Origin: Ruegeria atlantica
GTDB taxonomy: Bacteria; Pseudomonadota; Alphaproteobacteria; Rhodobacterales; Rhodobacteraceae
Length of the DNA: 64,000 nt
Assembly (NCBI RefSeq): GCF_013032005.1
Contig: NZ_WQBE01000001.1
Location: forward strand, 496,001-560,000
Reading direction: 5' to 3'
Positions 37,012-46,411 of this stretch are shown in pieces (positions within the stretch are counted from its first letter, which is position 1; each line of letters starts with the position of its first letter). The position numbers were made by a program, and so were the translations under genes. The notes beneath the pieces are model-generated. The model was not told where the DNA came from, did no database searches, and was given only the letters and a program-made list of their open reading frames with translations.

Positions 37012-38406
37012 ATGGTCCCCAAAAGTGAAGCTTACGATATCGCTGTGATTGGCGGCGGCAATGCTGCCCTCTGTGCCGCGATGACCGCTGCCGAGGCAGG
37101 CGCCCGAGTTCTGATCCTTGAAACGGCGCCAAAACCGTATCGCGGAGGAAACTCTCGCCACACGCGTAATTTCCGCTGCATGCACAGATCTCCTCTAGGT
37201 CCACTTATCGAAAAATACAGCGAAGACGAATATCTCTCGGATTTGATGAAAGTCACCGGCGGAAAGACCGATGAGCATCTGGCCCGGCTGGCAATCCGTT
37301 CTTCAGAAGAGTGCCTAACGTGGATGCAGGAACATGGGGTTCGCTTTCAGCCATCATTGTCAGGAACGCTGTCTTTGGCACGGACCAACGCATTCTTCAT
37401 GGGGGGTGGCAAGTCGTTGGTGAATGCCTATTACCGCACGGCGGCTAGTCTGGGCGTTGATGTGCTTTATGAGGCTGCGGTTACGCATCTGGAACTGAGC
37501 GGTGACCAAATCGAGTGGGTCGATTACACCTTTGAAGGCCAGTCGCATCGCATCACACCCAAAGCAGTGATTGTCGCCTCGGGCGGGTTTCAGGCCGATA
37601 CCGATTGGCTTACGCGTGCCTGGGGTGAGCCAGCAAAGAACTTTTTGATCCGGGGAACGCCCTATAACCGGGGTGTAGTGTTGGCAGACCTTCTGGATCA
37701 AGGCGTCGAGAGCGTTGGAGATCCGACTCAATGTCACGCCGTTGCCATCGACGGACGCGCGCCGAAATTCGATGGCGGGATTGTCACTCGTCTTGATTGC
37801 GTGCCGTTTTCCATCGTTGTGAACAAAGATGCCGAACGGTTTTATGACGAGGGTGAGGACGTCTGGCCAAAGCGCTATGCGATCTGGGGACGACTTGTAG
37901 CAGCCCAACCGGATCAGGTGGGCTATGTGATTATCGATGCCAAATCGCTGAATTTGTTTATGCCGTCAGTGTTCCCGCCGTATAAGGCGGATACGTTGGA
38001 AGAATTGGCCGGGATGATGGACCTGCCAGCCGACAAGCTGACCGGGACTGTCAGCAAATTTAACGCAGCTTGTGGTGACACAACGGGCTTTCACCCAACT
38101 GAATTGGACGGTGTTACAACTTCTGGCCTGACACCGCCCAAGACCAACTGGGCCCGCCCGATCACCGAGCCACCGTTCTATGGTTATTCGCTGCGCACCG
38201 GCGTGACCTTCACCTATCTGGGGTTCAAAGTAGACGATACCGCTCAGTGTTCGACCCCTGACGGAAAGATCAAAAACCTTTGGGCCGCCGGAGAAACCAT
38301 GGCCGGGTCGATCCTTGGACAGGGTTATCTGGCTGGCTTTGGCATGACCATAGGCACCGTTTTTGGACGCATCGCAGGACGTGAGGCCGCCGCTTATGCA
38401 AACTGA
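37012..38406 (+). CDS. tcuA: Tricarballylate dehydrogenase (FAD)
   Basis: A 464-residue flavoprotein of the fumarate reductase/succinate dehydrogenase flavoprotein type. In Salmonella, TcuA oxidises tricarballylate to cis-aconitate. The FAD-binding motif DIAVIGGGNAALCAAMTAAEAG is at about 8-29. GGNSRHTRNFRCMH, VIVASGGFQADTDWLTRAWG and the C-terminal LWAAGETMAGSILGQGYLAGFGMTIG-type region follow the TcuA pattern. It starts 11 bp after gntR and overlaps tcuB by 11 bp, forming a gntR-tcuAB operon. Confidence 0.9.
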   Translation: MVPKSEAYDIAVIGGGNAALCAAMTAAEAGARVLILETAPKPYRGGNSRHTRNFRCMHRSPLGPLIEKYSEDEYLSDLMKVTGGKTDEHLARLAIRSSEECLTWMQEHGVRFQPSLSGTLSLARTNAFFMGGGKSLVNAYYRTAASLGVDVLYEAAVTHLELSGDQIEWVDYTFEGQSHRITPKAVIVASGGFQADTDWLTRAWGEPAKNFLIRGTPYNRGVVLADLLDQGVESVGDPTQCHAVAIDGRAPKFDGGIVTRLDCVPFSIVVNKDAERFYDEGEDVWPKRYAIWGRLVAAQPDQVGYVIIDAKSLNLFMPSVFPPYKADTLEELAGMMDLPADKLTGTVSKFNAACGDTTGFHPTELDGVTTSGLTPPKTNWARPITEPPFYGYSLRTGVTFTYLGFKVDDTAQCSTPDGKIKNLWAAGETMAGSILGQGYLAGFGMTIGTVFGRIAGREAAAYAN

Positions 38407-39475
38407 ACTGATTCATGAGGCCCGTCGTCAGGCCGAAATTTGCAACGCCTGCCGGTATTGCGAAGGCTATTGCTCGGTATTTCCTTCTTTGCATGCCGAA
38501 CGCGCGTTTTCCGATGGGGATATCACGCAGCTGGCTAATCTGTGCCACAACTGCCGGGGTTGCTATTACGCTTGTCAGTACACAGCTCCGCATGAGTTCG
38601 ACCTAAACCTGCCCAAAGCTTTGGCCGAGGTGCGGCGGAACAGCTGGGAATGCTTCGCCTGGCCGCAACCTCTGGCGCGTCGGTTCCACACCCATGGTGG
38701 CACCATAGCCCTGGCGCTAGTAATTGGATTTGCCATGCTGTTCTTGGCCATTCGCGCCATTGGATCGAGTGGAGGCGAGGGGTTCTATGCCGTCCTGTCG
38801 CATAATGCGATGGTCGCGATCTTTGCGCCTGCCTTCCTGCTGCCGCTCTTTAGTTTAGCCATAAGCCTAAGGCGCTATTGGGTCGAAGTCGGCGGCAAAC
38901 CTGTTCAAATTGCGGACGTGACAGCTGCTTTCAAGCGCGCAGGAAAGATGCAGGATCTTGCTGCTGGGCACGCAGAGGGCTGCAATTTTGAGGACGAAGA
39001 CCGCTTCAGCCAAGCGCGGCGACACATTCACCAAGCTATAATGTATGGCTTCCTGTTGTGCTTTGCGTCAACTTCGGTCGCAACGGTGATGCACTACGGC
39101 TTTGGCATGCATGCGCCCTATGGGTTCTGGTCATTGCCTAAACTGCTTGGGATTTCCGGTGGTGTTTTGCTGACAATGGGGTGTGGCGCTATGGTGTATC
39201 TCAAACAAAAATCCGACCGCGATCTCGGTGACCCTATGGCGTGGGGAGGGGATATCGCCTTTACCCTTTTGCTTGGATTTGTTGGGTTGAGTGGACTTGG
39301 TCTTTATGCCCTCGGTTCAACAGCCATGATGCCAGCGCTGCTTGCCATCCATCTTGGATCGGTCCTGACGTTCTTTGTTTTGATGCCGTATACCAAGATG
39401 GCGCACGGTTTCTATCGGCTTGCAGCTCTTATCAGGGATGCGCAAAGGAAAAGAGATTTGATGTCAGCCGGTTAA
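38396..39475 (+). CDS. tcuB: Tricarballylate utilization protein TcuB
   Basis: A 359-residue membrane Fe-S/heme-type protein that reoxidises the FADH2 of TcuA and passes electrons to the quinone pool. The N-terminus has two cysteine clusters, CNACRYCEGYCSVFP (about 18-32) and LCHNCRGCYYACQYTAPHEF (about 50-69), for two [4Fe-4S] centres. About five membrane helices follow, with histidines such as HIHQAIMYGFLL and TVMHYGFGMHAPYG as possible heme ligands. ATG 38396 lies within the tcuA end. Together with tcuA it completes conversion of tricarballylate to cis-aconitate. Confidence 0.9.
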   Translation: MQTELIHEARRQAEICNACRYCEGYCSVFPSLHAERAFSDGDITQLANLCHNCRGCYYACQYTAPHEFDLNLPKALAEVRRNSWECFAWPQPLARRFHTHGGTIALALVIGFAMLFLAIRAIGSSGGEGFYAVLSHNAMVAIFAPAFLLPLFSLAISLRRYWVEVGGKPVQIADVTAAFKRAGKMQDLAAGHAEGCNFEDEDRFSQARRHIHQAIMYGFLLCFASTSVATVMHYGFGMHAPYGFWSLPKLLGISGGVLLTMGCGAMVYLKQKSDRDLGDPMAWGGDIAFTLLLGFVGLSGLGLYALGSTAMMPALLAIHLGSVLTFFVLMPYTKMAHGFYRLAALIRDAQRKRDLMSAG

Positions 39476-39553
39476 AAACCAGTCTCTGCCGGGCGCAGGG
39501 AGGGCCGTTTCGCATCATTGGTCCGAAAGTATCGTAGCCAAGGGACAAAATGC

Positions 39554-39603
39554 CGGAGAGACAGGGATTCGGACCCTGACTGGGCTTGCACTCACAACAG
39601 TAT
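39554..39603 (-). pseudogene. Degenerate 3' half of tRNA-Ser
   Basis: On the plus strand, 39554-39603 matches 55921-55970 of the intact tRNA-Ser gene at 44 of 50 positions, in the same orientation. It covers the 3' acceptor strand, T arm and variable arm, then decays. The 5' half is absent, so it is not functional. This is the expected relic of integration into the 3' end of a tRNA gene. Confidence 0.75.
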
Positions 39604-39877
39604 GCGGTTCCGATTTAGACAACAAACGGAAGTCCTTGGATCAATACAACAAGGGCTTTGTGACGGCAAAAATAGTCAAGCACGGCGCTGAGGGCAGTCA
39701 TTCGCGGCCATTGCATACGGCTATCAATTTTAAAGAAAAAGCGGGCAAACAAGCTATTACGAGTTTGAGAAAAACAGCGAGTAATTTTCCACTGACCGGT
39801 GAAGGCGAACATTGGGGCGCACAGAATACGGTTGTATCCGTTGAAGCATCGCATATGGCAGTTGGCGTTCAAATGTG
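39604..39877. other. Intergenic region with no supported gene
   Basis: Together with 39476-39553 this forms a 400-bp gap after tcuB. Short frames exist on both strands (39636-39878 plus, 39615-39872 minus), but neither has a ribosome binding site or recognisable domain. They may be decayed remnants next to the tRNA-Ser relic. Confidence 0.5.
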
Positions 39878-39909
39878 ACGGGCGGCGGAGTAAGCACTCT
39901 ACCGCCCGT
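39878..39909 (-). terminator. Hairpin after the amine dehydrogenase gene
   Basis: ACGGGCGG and CCGCCCGT form the outer stem, and GGAGT/ACTCT extends it around an AAGC loop (about 14 bp in all). It begins 15 bases after the minus-strand stop at 39925. The T tract is weak. Confidence 0.65.
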
Positions 39910-39924
39910 TACGCGGTCACGACC

Positions 39925-41994
39925 TCAGTCCACCGCAAGCTCTGTGATTTCGCGGCGGAATGGCAAGTCGTCACCAATATCTTTACCGTCAAGCTCACGT
40001 GCATAGCGGTGGCCGGCATAAGTTGCCCAGGCGATTGGGCCCGGTGCGTTGGCATCCCCAATCAACTTGACCGACTTGATACCTGCGTCCGCCCATTCGA
40101 CCTCGCGGGCTTTCAGGTCATTGAAAACGGTGTTGTTTTCAAGACGTGACGCCACCACCACAACCGCATCCGCCTCGATCTTCCAGGTTCGGTCGGTGTA
40201 GACGCAGTTCGAGACCACGTGATCCGGGTGGATTTCAGTGACACCCTGGTTGAGTACGATTTCGACACCTGCATCCACCAGCCGCGGGTGGATTGCGATT
40301 TGTTCGAGCGTGTTGTTCGTCCAGTCACTGACATAAGCCGACGGAGTGATCAGTGTCACCTGCGCACCGTTTTTGGCCAGAAGTTCGGCAAGAACGCCGC
40401 CCATGTAATAGTGGTCATCGTCATACACCACCACGCGGCCCGATGGGATTGTGCCATCCATCAGATCGTCCGGTGTATAGACCTTGGCGTCTTCGGCAAT
40501 CGGCATTGGCACGACGTGCTGACGCGAGACCCCGTCGTTGCGCCATGTAGATCCCGTGGCGATGCAGACATTTTCAAAACCGAACTCCAGAATGCTCTCG
40601 GCATCCAACTCGCTTTCGCGATAGATTTCCACGTTCGGACGTTGGCTAAGTTGATAGTCGCGATAGTCCACGACACGGCCCCAGGCCGACAGCCCCGGAA
40701 GCAGACGTTCGCGGGCCACGCGACCACCGATCACATCACGCGCCTCGGCCACGGCGACGTCATACCCCCGGCGACAAAGAGCCCAGGCAGCCTCAAGCCC
40801 GGCGGGGCCAGAACCTACGACAAGCACGTTCTTGCTATCCCCCTTGTCGTTCATCTTCTCCGGGTGCCAGCCTTTGCGCCATTCTTCCATGAAGGTCGGG
40901 TTTTGGGTGCAGCGGCTGATTGACATGGTCATATCGCCAGTGATGCAGATGTTACACCCGATACACTCTCGGATGTCCTCGATCCGGCCCTCTTCGATCT
41001 TTTTCGGCAGAAACGGGTCAGCGATCGACGGTCGGGCGCAGCCGATGAAATCCAGTGTGCCAGACTTGATCATCTTGGCCATAACATCGGGCGAAGTGAA
41101 CCGTCCGACCCCAACGATCGGTTTTTCGGTCAATTCATGAATGCCACGCACAAGTTGTTCCTGGGCAGCCTCTTCTTTGAACCGCGAAGGGCCGGAGCAA
41201 TCCTCCCAAGTACCCTGCGCAAGATCCCAGAGGTCGGGCAGGTCTTTGTTCATTTCGATGTAGTCACGCACCTCGGCATTCGAGAAGCCCAGATCGCCAA
41301 TGGTCTCGTCCAACGACACCCTAAGCGTGATCGCCATCGTATCGCCCACGGCGTCGCGCATATCGGCGATAACCTCCTGGCTGAATCGGGCGCGGTTTTC
41401 CAGTGAGCCACCATATTCGTCGCTGCGCTGGTTGGTTGCCCTGCTGAGGAAGTGTTGGAAGATACCAAACCCATGCGCGCCATACAGGCAGATCAGGTCG
41501 AAACCTGCTTCTTTCGAGCGTTTTGCGGCATTCACGAACCACCGGCGCAAATCCTTGATGTCCTGCTTGTCCAAGGCGCGCGCCTGCACCGGATCATTGG
41601 TAAAGGTCCGGATCGGCATGGCAGAGGGGGCCAATGGCACTTCTTTGGTATAAAGGTTGGGACCGTTGATGCCCGAATAGGCAAGCTGAATGCCAGCCAG
41701 GGCACCATGGGTTTTCATGCGCTCGGACATCTTGCGCAATTGGGGGATGTCTTTGTCTTCCCAAAGGCGCAGCTCGATAAATGGGGTGATTTCAGACGTA
41801 TGGTGCATTTCGCATTGTTCGGTGAAGATCACGCCCCAGCCACCCTCAGCCTTGATGCCTCGCATCGCAGCCGCCGCCGATGGGTCGCGATATCCACCAC
41901 CGTTGCAGTGAGGCACCTGATAGAACCGGTTCTTGGCTGTTAGGGGACCGATTTTTGTCGGTTCAAACAGGATGTCATAGCGTGGATCGCGCAT
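39925..41994 (-). CDS. TMADH-family Fe-S flavoprotein amine dehydrogenase
   Basis: A 689-residue protein colinear with trimethylamine, dimethylamine and histamine dehydrogenases. The N-terminal FMN barrel has NRFYQVPHCNGGG, whose cysteine matches the one that binds FMN covalently in TMADH, and YGAHGFG with the active-site Tyr/His pair. The [4Fe-4S] cluster motif is ECIGCNICITG followed by SRCTQNPTF. An FAD/NAD-like domain (VLVVGSGPAGLEAAWALC) follows, as in TMADH, where it binds ADP. ATG 41994 has AAGGAG 7 bases upstream. In its cluster it probably deaminates or demethylates an amine; the exact substrate is not evident. Confidence 0.85.
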   Translation of the reverse strand: MRDPRYDILFEPTKIGPLTAKNRFYQVPHCNGGGYRDPSAAAAMRGIKAEGGWGVIFTEQCEMHHTSEITPFIELRLWEDKDIPQLRKMSERMKTHGALAGIQLAYSGINGPNLYTKEVPLAPSAMPIRTFTNDPVQARALDKQDIKDLRRWFVNAAKRSKEAGFDLICLYGAHGFGIFQHFLSRATNQRSDEYGGSLENRARFSQEVIADMRDAVGDTMAITLRVSLDETIGDLGFSNAEVRDYIEMNKDLPDLWDLAQGTWEDCSGPSRFKEEAAQEQLVRGIHELTEKPIVGVGRFTSPDVMAKMIKSGTLDFIGCARPSIADPFLPKKIEEGRIEDIRECIGCNICITGDMTMSISRCTQNPTFMEEWRKGWHPEKMNDKGDSKNVLVVGSGPAGLEAAWALCRRGYDVAVAEARDVIGGRVARERLLPGLSAWGRVVDYRDYQLSQRPNVEIYRESELDAESILEFGFENVCIATGSTWRNDGVSRQHVVPMPIAEDAKVYTPDDLMDGTIPSGRVVVYDDDHYYMGGVLAELLAKNGAQVTLITPSAYVSDWTNNTLEQIAIHPRLVDAGVEIVLNQGVTEIHPDHVVSNCVYTDRTWKIEADAVVVVASRLENNTVFNDLKAREVEWADAGIKSVKLIGDANAPGPIAWATYAGHRYARELDGKDIGDDLPFRREITELAVD

Positions 41995-42053
41995 AGCTGG
42001 CTCCTTATGGATGGCTAAGATGATGACGGGGCCGTGCCGCCCCAAATGCGGGA

Positions 42054-43406
42054 TTACAGACCAGCGGCGACTTCGGTGATGGCGTCGCGCAGGATGGCTT
42101 CGATACGGTCAATCATCGGCTCGTCCATGATCAGCGTCGGAGACAAGATGAGAACGTTGCCGAGCTGACGAGCAATCAGACCGCGTTTCTGACAAGCGCG
42201 TGCGACTTTCAGACCAACTTGCGCCTCTGCCGGATGGCCTTCCTTTGTGTCGCGATCCTTGACGAACTCGACCCCCATCATGAAATGGCTGCCACGCACT
42301 TCGCCGACCATTTCGATATCGGTCAGGCCGCGCAGGTTGTTTTCAAACTGCTTCCCGGTTGTCTGCACACGCTTAGGAATTTCTTCACGCTCCATAATTG
42401 CGATATTGGTCAGACCCGCTGCCGCAGCTGCTGGATGGCCCGAATAGGTCATGCCGTGCAGGAACATTCCGTCGGGGCCTGAGATGACCTCGTGAATATC
42501 GTCGGAAACGATCGTAGCAGACAGCGGCTGATAGCCTGAGGTCAGACCTTTGGCCGTGGTGATGACGTCGGGCACCATGTCAAACACGTCTTCTGATGCA
42601 AAGAAATGCCCAAGGCGACCAAAGGCGGTAACGACCTCATCAGCAACGTATTTGATGTCGTTAGCTTGACAGACCTGCCACGCGCGCTTGTGGTAACCAG
42701 CTGGCGCGGTCACGACACCACCCGCGCCCTGGATCGGTTCGGCGATGAAGGCACAGATGTTCTCGGCACCAATACGCTCAATGCTTTGCGTCAGATCGTC
42801 GATCAGGGCGTCGAGGAATTCGGCCTCGGTAATATCACCGCCTTCGCGCCAGTAATGGGGAGAGCGCAGATGATGCACCAATTCACTGGCCGCGTGCCAG
42901 CCTTCGGAATAACCGGGCGTGGTCATCGCCATCGCCAGATGGGTCGAGCCGTGATAGGCCCCGTGTCTTGACAGAACCAGTTTCTTTTCCGGCTTCCCTT
43001 TGCGGATATTGTAGTGATGCAGCATCCGAATGGCACTGTCATTGGCGACGGAACCGGAATTGCCAAAATACACGGCGTTCAAATGACCCGGTGCAAGTTG
43101 CGCAATCTTATCAGCCAGTGCTGCCGCTGCCGGGTGCGTGAAATTGTAAAAGGTCGAATAATAGTCCAGCGTTTTCAGCTGATTGGAAATCGCCTCAATC
43201 ATTTCATCATTGCCGTGGCCGATATTGACACACCACAACCCGCCGATGCCGTCGATCAGTTCATTGCCATTGCTGTCGTAAACATATGCGCCCTTTGCGC
43301 GCGAGATCACGGTGCGCGCGCCTTGTTGCTTAAGTGCGTTTAGATCCGCGAAGGACTGAATCAGGTGTTCGTCCTGTGCAAGAATTTCGAGTGTATCTTT
43401 GGCCAT
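42054..43406 (-). CDS. Class III aminotransferase
   Basis: A 450-residue PLP enzyme of the omega-aminotransferase group, which moves amino groups from amines or omega-amino acids to pyruvate or 2-oxoglutarate. Key strings are GGLWCVNIGHGNDEM, VYFGNSGSVANDSAIRM (phosphate binding) and YVADEVVTAFGRLG with the conserved aspartate. The PLP lysine is in TTAKGLTSGYQPLSAT, and FLHGMTYSGHPAAAAA follows. ATG 43406 has AAGGGG 6 bases upstream. It lies 59 bp before the amine dehydrogenase on the same strand, so the two form an operon. The likely substrate is a diamine or an amino compound derived from the same amine. Confidence 0.9.
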   Translation of the reverse strand: MAKDTLEILAQDEHLIQSFADLNALKQQGARTVISRAKGAYVYDSNGNELIDGIGGLWCVNIGHGNDEMIEAISNQLKTLDYYSTFYNFTHPAAAALADKIAQLAPGHLNAVYFGNSGSVANDSAIRMLHHYNIRKGKPEKKLVLSRHGAYHGSTHLAMAMTTPGYSEGWHAASELVHHLRSPHYWREGGDITEAEFLDALIDDLTQSIERIGAENICAFIAEPIQGAGGVVTAPAGYHKRAWQVCQANDIKYVADEVVTAFGRLGHFFASEDVFDMVPDVITTAKGLTSGYQPLSATIVSDDIHEVISGPDGMFLHGMTYSGHPAAAAAGLTNIAIMEREEIPKRVQTTGKQFENNLRGLTDIEMVGEVRGSHFMMGVEFVKDRDTKEGHPAEAQVGLKVARACQKRGLIARQLGNVLILSPTLIMDEPMIDRIEAILRDAITEVAAGL

Positions 43407-43529
43407 GATCAACCCCTTTGTTTTCGCGATGCAATTCCGCTGATCCGGTGAGGCTTGTTAGGAACCACCAACGTGTTGGCGACTGCATACCACCTATATT
43501 GATATCGAAGGTTACTTAGGCTCATTTGA

Positions 43530-43551
43530 GGGGTATATACCCCCAGGGGGG
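43530..43551. promoter_or_regulatory. Overlapping palindromes upstream of the luxR gene
   Basis: GGGGTATATACCCC (43530-43543) is a perfect 14-bp palindrome and overlaps CCCCCAGGGGGG (43540-43551). They lie 9 bp before the luxR ATG and 124-145 bp before the aminotransferase gene on the other strand. Probably an operator for the LuxR protein controlling both directions. Confidence 0.6.
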
Positions 43552-43559
43552 TATTCGAA

Positions 43560-44387
43560 ATGTCAACTGTTGAAGCACCAGACGCTCTATCAGCCGCTAT
43601 AATGGCAATCGGATCAGAAGGGTTCAGCGATGCGCTCTACAGGTGGCTGGATGCAACCTGTTCCTTCGACAACTTCGCAATCATCGCATTTTTTCGGCGC
43701 AGCAGCCCAATGGTGCTTATGACCCATGCCCGCAACAGCCGCGTTTTTGAGCGGATCGACAGCCACTATGTCAAAGGCGCTTATCTGTTGGATCCGTTTT
43801 ATGGCCTGCATCAAAGCCGTGCGGCGGACGGTCTTTACAGATTGACCGATGTTGCCCCGGATCAGTTTCAACGGAACGAGTACTTTAAATCCTATTACAC
43901 AAACACGACGCTGACGGACGAGCTGGCCTTTTACGCCGGTCTCAACCCCATGAGTTCGATCACTGTTTGTCTCGGCAGGGACGCAACCACCGCATCGCGT
44001 TTTTCCAGCAAGGATTTTGCCATCGCAAAAAATGTCGCGCCGATCGTCAATGCGCTGGTGAGAAGGAATTGGCCTGATCTGAAGCCCTCGAATGAAAAAA
44101 AGCCGGAAGATATCGTCGCGCAACTGCGTCAGCGTTTGTCCGTTGAACAAGATATCGGTTTAAGTCCGAGGCAGGCGCAGGTGGCGTTGTTAATCCTGCA
44201 GGGTCATTCATCGATTTCTATTGGACTAACACTGGGTATCAGCCCTCAGACCGTCAAGGTTTTGCGTAAGCAACTCTACCGGAAATGTCAGATCTCTTCT
44301 CAGGGTGAATTATACTATCTGATCGCGCCGTATCTGTCGGAAAGCGGACAACCGGCTGGGAAACAAGGGCAATTCCCGGCGGGTTAG
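43560..44387 (+). CDS. LuxR-family regulator
   Basis: A 275-residue protein with a C-terminal LuxR helix-turn-helix (about 195-255): LSPRQAQVALLILQGHSSISIGLTLGISPQTVKVLRKQLYRK. The N-terminal 170 residues look like a ligand-sensing domain without a clear autoinducer-binding signature, so it is probably a metabolic LuxR solo. It is divergent from the aminotransferase/amine dehydrogenase operon and upstream of the FMO-ridA-DUF1028-ALDH group, with a strong palindrome just before its start. It is the likely regulator of the whole amine cluster. Confidence 0.85.
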   Translation: MSTVEAPDALSAAIMAIGSEGFSDALYRWLDATCSFDNFAIIAFFRRSSPMVLMTHARNSRVFERIDSHYVKGAYLLDPFYGLHQSRAADGLYRLTDVAPDQFQRNEYFKSYYTNTTLTDELAFYAGLNPMSSITVCLGRDATTASRFSSKDFAIAKNVAPIVNALVRRNWPDLKPSNEKKPEDIVAQLRQRLSVEQDIGLSPRQAQVALLILQGHSSISIGLTLGISPQTVKVLRKQLYRKCQISSQGELYYLIAPYLSESGQPAGKQGQFPAG

Positions 44388-44674
44388 TCAAAGCCTAATT
44401 AAGAGTAAGTTAGACAGTAATTTCGTCTGTTCCCAACTTGTGAAACCTTTACCCGGAAACGTGCAAAACGTGCTGGAGTGGCACAGGAAACGGAACGCCA
44501 AAGCGGCCCTTGTTCGGTGTTGGTCGATGCGATGGCTCCGCTCTGATGTCTTCTGTTTTGAATGTGCAAGGTCTTCGGCCGGTTGTGGTCGTTCGTCCGT
44601 CCAGGCAGCGCAAGATGCACGCGCACAACGACCTTTTCAGGTCAATTCGAGATGCAGGAATAGGGAACCGACAC

Positions 44675-45955
44675 ATGTCCATTGAGAAAACGGATACGCT
44701 GGTTGTTGGCGGCGGGCAGGCGGGTATCGCGCTAAGCGAGCACCTTGGAAACAACGATGTGCCCCATATCATTCTGGAAAAGAACCGAACTGCCGAGGCG
44801 TGGCGCACCGGCCGTTGGGATGCATTGGTTGCGAATGGACCATGCTGGCATGACCGTTTTCCCAGCCTCCAGTTCAACGGGGATGACCCGGATGCGTTTG
44901 TGCCAAAGGACCGTGTCGCCGAATACCTGGTAGAATACGCAGAAATGGTGAACGCCCCAATCCGCGAGGGTGTTGAGGCGCTGAACGCCGAACGGTTGCC
45001 CGGCGAAGGTGGGTTCCGAGTTGAGACGACCGCCGGTGAAATACATGCCAAGCGCATTGTCGCCGCAACAGGCGCTTTCCAGCACCCGGTTATTCCGCCC
45101 ATTGTGCCAGAAACGGCTGGCGTCGAGCAACTTCATTCCTTTTACTACAAAAACCCCGAGCAACTGCCCGAAGGCGCGGTGATGGTTGTGGGCGCCGGCT
45201 CGTCCGGTGCTCAGATTGCGGATGAGTTAAATCGCGCCGGTCGCAAGGTGTTCCTGTCTGTTGGTCCGCATGACCGCCCCCCGCGTCGCTATCGTAGCCG
45301 CGATAACGTTTGGTGGCTGGGCGTTCTGGGACTCTGGGATATGGCTGCACAGAAACCAGGTACTGAACACGTCACGATCTCGGTCAGCGGCGCGCATGGC
45401 GGCCACACGATGGATTTCCGCCGCTTGGGAAATGAAGGGGTGACCCTTACCGGGATGACCAAAAGCTTCGAGAACGGTATTCTCAGCTTTGCCGATGATC
45501 TCCAAGGCAACGTCGCTGCGGGCGATGCCAACTACCTTGAAATGCTGGACATGGCGGACGCCTATATCGCTCGTACTGGTATTGATTTGCCCGAAGAGCC
45601 AGAGGCACGAGAGCGGTTTGCTGATCCCGATAGCCTAACCAATCCCCTGACTTCAGTCGATTTTGCTAAGGAAGGCATCACGACAATTATCTGGGCGACA
45701 GGCTTCCGTCAGGATTTCAGTTGGATCAAGGCCGACGCCTTTGACGCCAAAGGCGCACCGATCCATCAGCGAGGTGTGTCTGTCGAGCCCGACATCTATT
45801 TTCTGGGCCTGCCATGGCAATCGCGACGCGGTTCAACCTTCATTTGGGGTGTCTGGCACGACGCGAAATACATCGCCGATCAGATCGCTATTCAACGCGC
45901 TTATGCCGAATACGACGGCGAAGCTGCGATCATCGCCCCCGCCGCGGCGGAATAA
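44675..45955 (+). CDS. FMO-like flavin-dependent oxidoreductase
   Basis: A 426-residue protein with two dinucleotide motifs: LVVGGGQAGIALSEHL (FAD, about 9-24) and VMVVGAGSSGAQIADEL (NADPH, about 168-184). Between them AATGAFQHPVIPP resembles the FMO/YUCCA signature. The C-terminal motif IIWATGFRQDFSWI is typical. The enzyme likely oxygenates or oxidises an amine or heteroatom. I set the start at ATG 44675, where the FAD motif is correctly placed. The 287-bp gap upstream (44388-44674) shows no gene. It is followed 17 bp later by ridA, in an operon with DUF1028 and aldehyde dehydrogenase genes. Confidence 0.85.
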   Translation: MSIEKTDTLVVGGGQAGIALSEHLGNNDVPHIILEKNRTAEAWRTGRWDALVANGPCWHDRFPSLQFNGDDPDAFVPKDRVAEYLVEYAEMVNAPIREGVEALNAERLPGEGGFRVETTAGEIHAKRIVAATGAFQHPVIPPIVPETAGVEQLHSFYYKNPEQLPEGAVMVVGAGSSGAQIADELNRAGRKVFLSVGPHDRPPRRYRSRDNVWWLGVLGLWDMAAQKPGTEHVTISVSGAHGGHTMDFRRLGNEGVTLTGMTKSFENGILSFADDLQGNVAAGDANYLEMLDMADAYIARTGIDLPEEPEARERFADPDSLTNPLTSVDFAKEGITTIIWATGFRQDFSWIKADAFDAKGAPIHQRGVSVEPDIYFLGLPWQSRRGSTFIWGVWHDAKYIADQIAIQRAYAEYDGEAAIIAPAAAE

Positions 45956-45972
45956 GTAGTCAGGACTTCGAA

Positions 45973-46389
45973 ATGGCCCATACACGCATTCGCAAATTCA
46001 ACACCAAAGAAACCTATCCTGAGCAAAACCTGGATAATGACCTGTGTCAGGCCGTTGTGACACAGGGCGGCAAAACGGTTTACTTGCGTGGTCAGTGCCC
46101 GCAAAATCTGGATGATGCGGTAAATATCGACAGTCATGATCCGGTCGAACAGACCCACAAAGTGATGCAGAACATCAAACAGTTGATCGAAGAAGCCGGC
46201 GGTTCGATGGAGCATCTGGTCAAGGTGGTCGTCTACATCACCGATGTGCGCCACCGTGAGGCTGTTTACCGCACTATGGGCGAGTACATCAAAGGTGTTC
46301 ATCCTGTTTCGACAGGGCTGGTCGTTCAGGCACTGGCGCGTCCCGACTGGTTGGTTGAAATCGACGGAACCGCCGTTATTCCCGATTGA
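45973..46389 (+). CDS. RidA-family deaminase
   Basis: A 138-residue RidA/YjgF/UK114 protein. The family hydrolyses reactive enamine/imine intermediates to ketones and ammonia. It shows AVVTQGGKTVYLRGQCPQN, EEAGGSMEHLVKVVVYITD, and the C-terminal PVSTGLVVQALARPDWLVEIDGT with the conserved arginine in ALARP. In a cluster that oxidises amines to imines this is a natural partner. It lies 17 bp after the FMO gene. A 12-bp perfect hairpin follows before the DUF1028 gene. Confidence 0.92.
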   Translation: MAHTRIRKFNTKETYPEQNLDNDLCQAVVTQGGKTVYLRGQCPQNLDDAVNIDSHDPVEQTHKVMQNIKQLIEEAGGSMEHLVKVVVYITDVRHREAVYRTMGEYIKGVHPVSTGLVVQALARPDWLVEIDGTAVIPD

Positions 46390-46411
46390 TCCACCAGATC
46401 AACCACCTTAG

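Noticed and set aside
39636..39878. 80-residue frame after tcuB
   Set aside because: No ribosome binding site, and overlapped by an equally long opposite frame; it lies in decayed DNA beside the tRNA-Ser relic.
44440..44685. 81-residue frame upstream of the FMO-like gene
   Set aside because: Cys/Arg-rich composition typical of out-of-frame GC-rich DNA, and it overlaps the FMO start.
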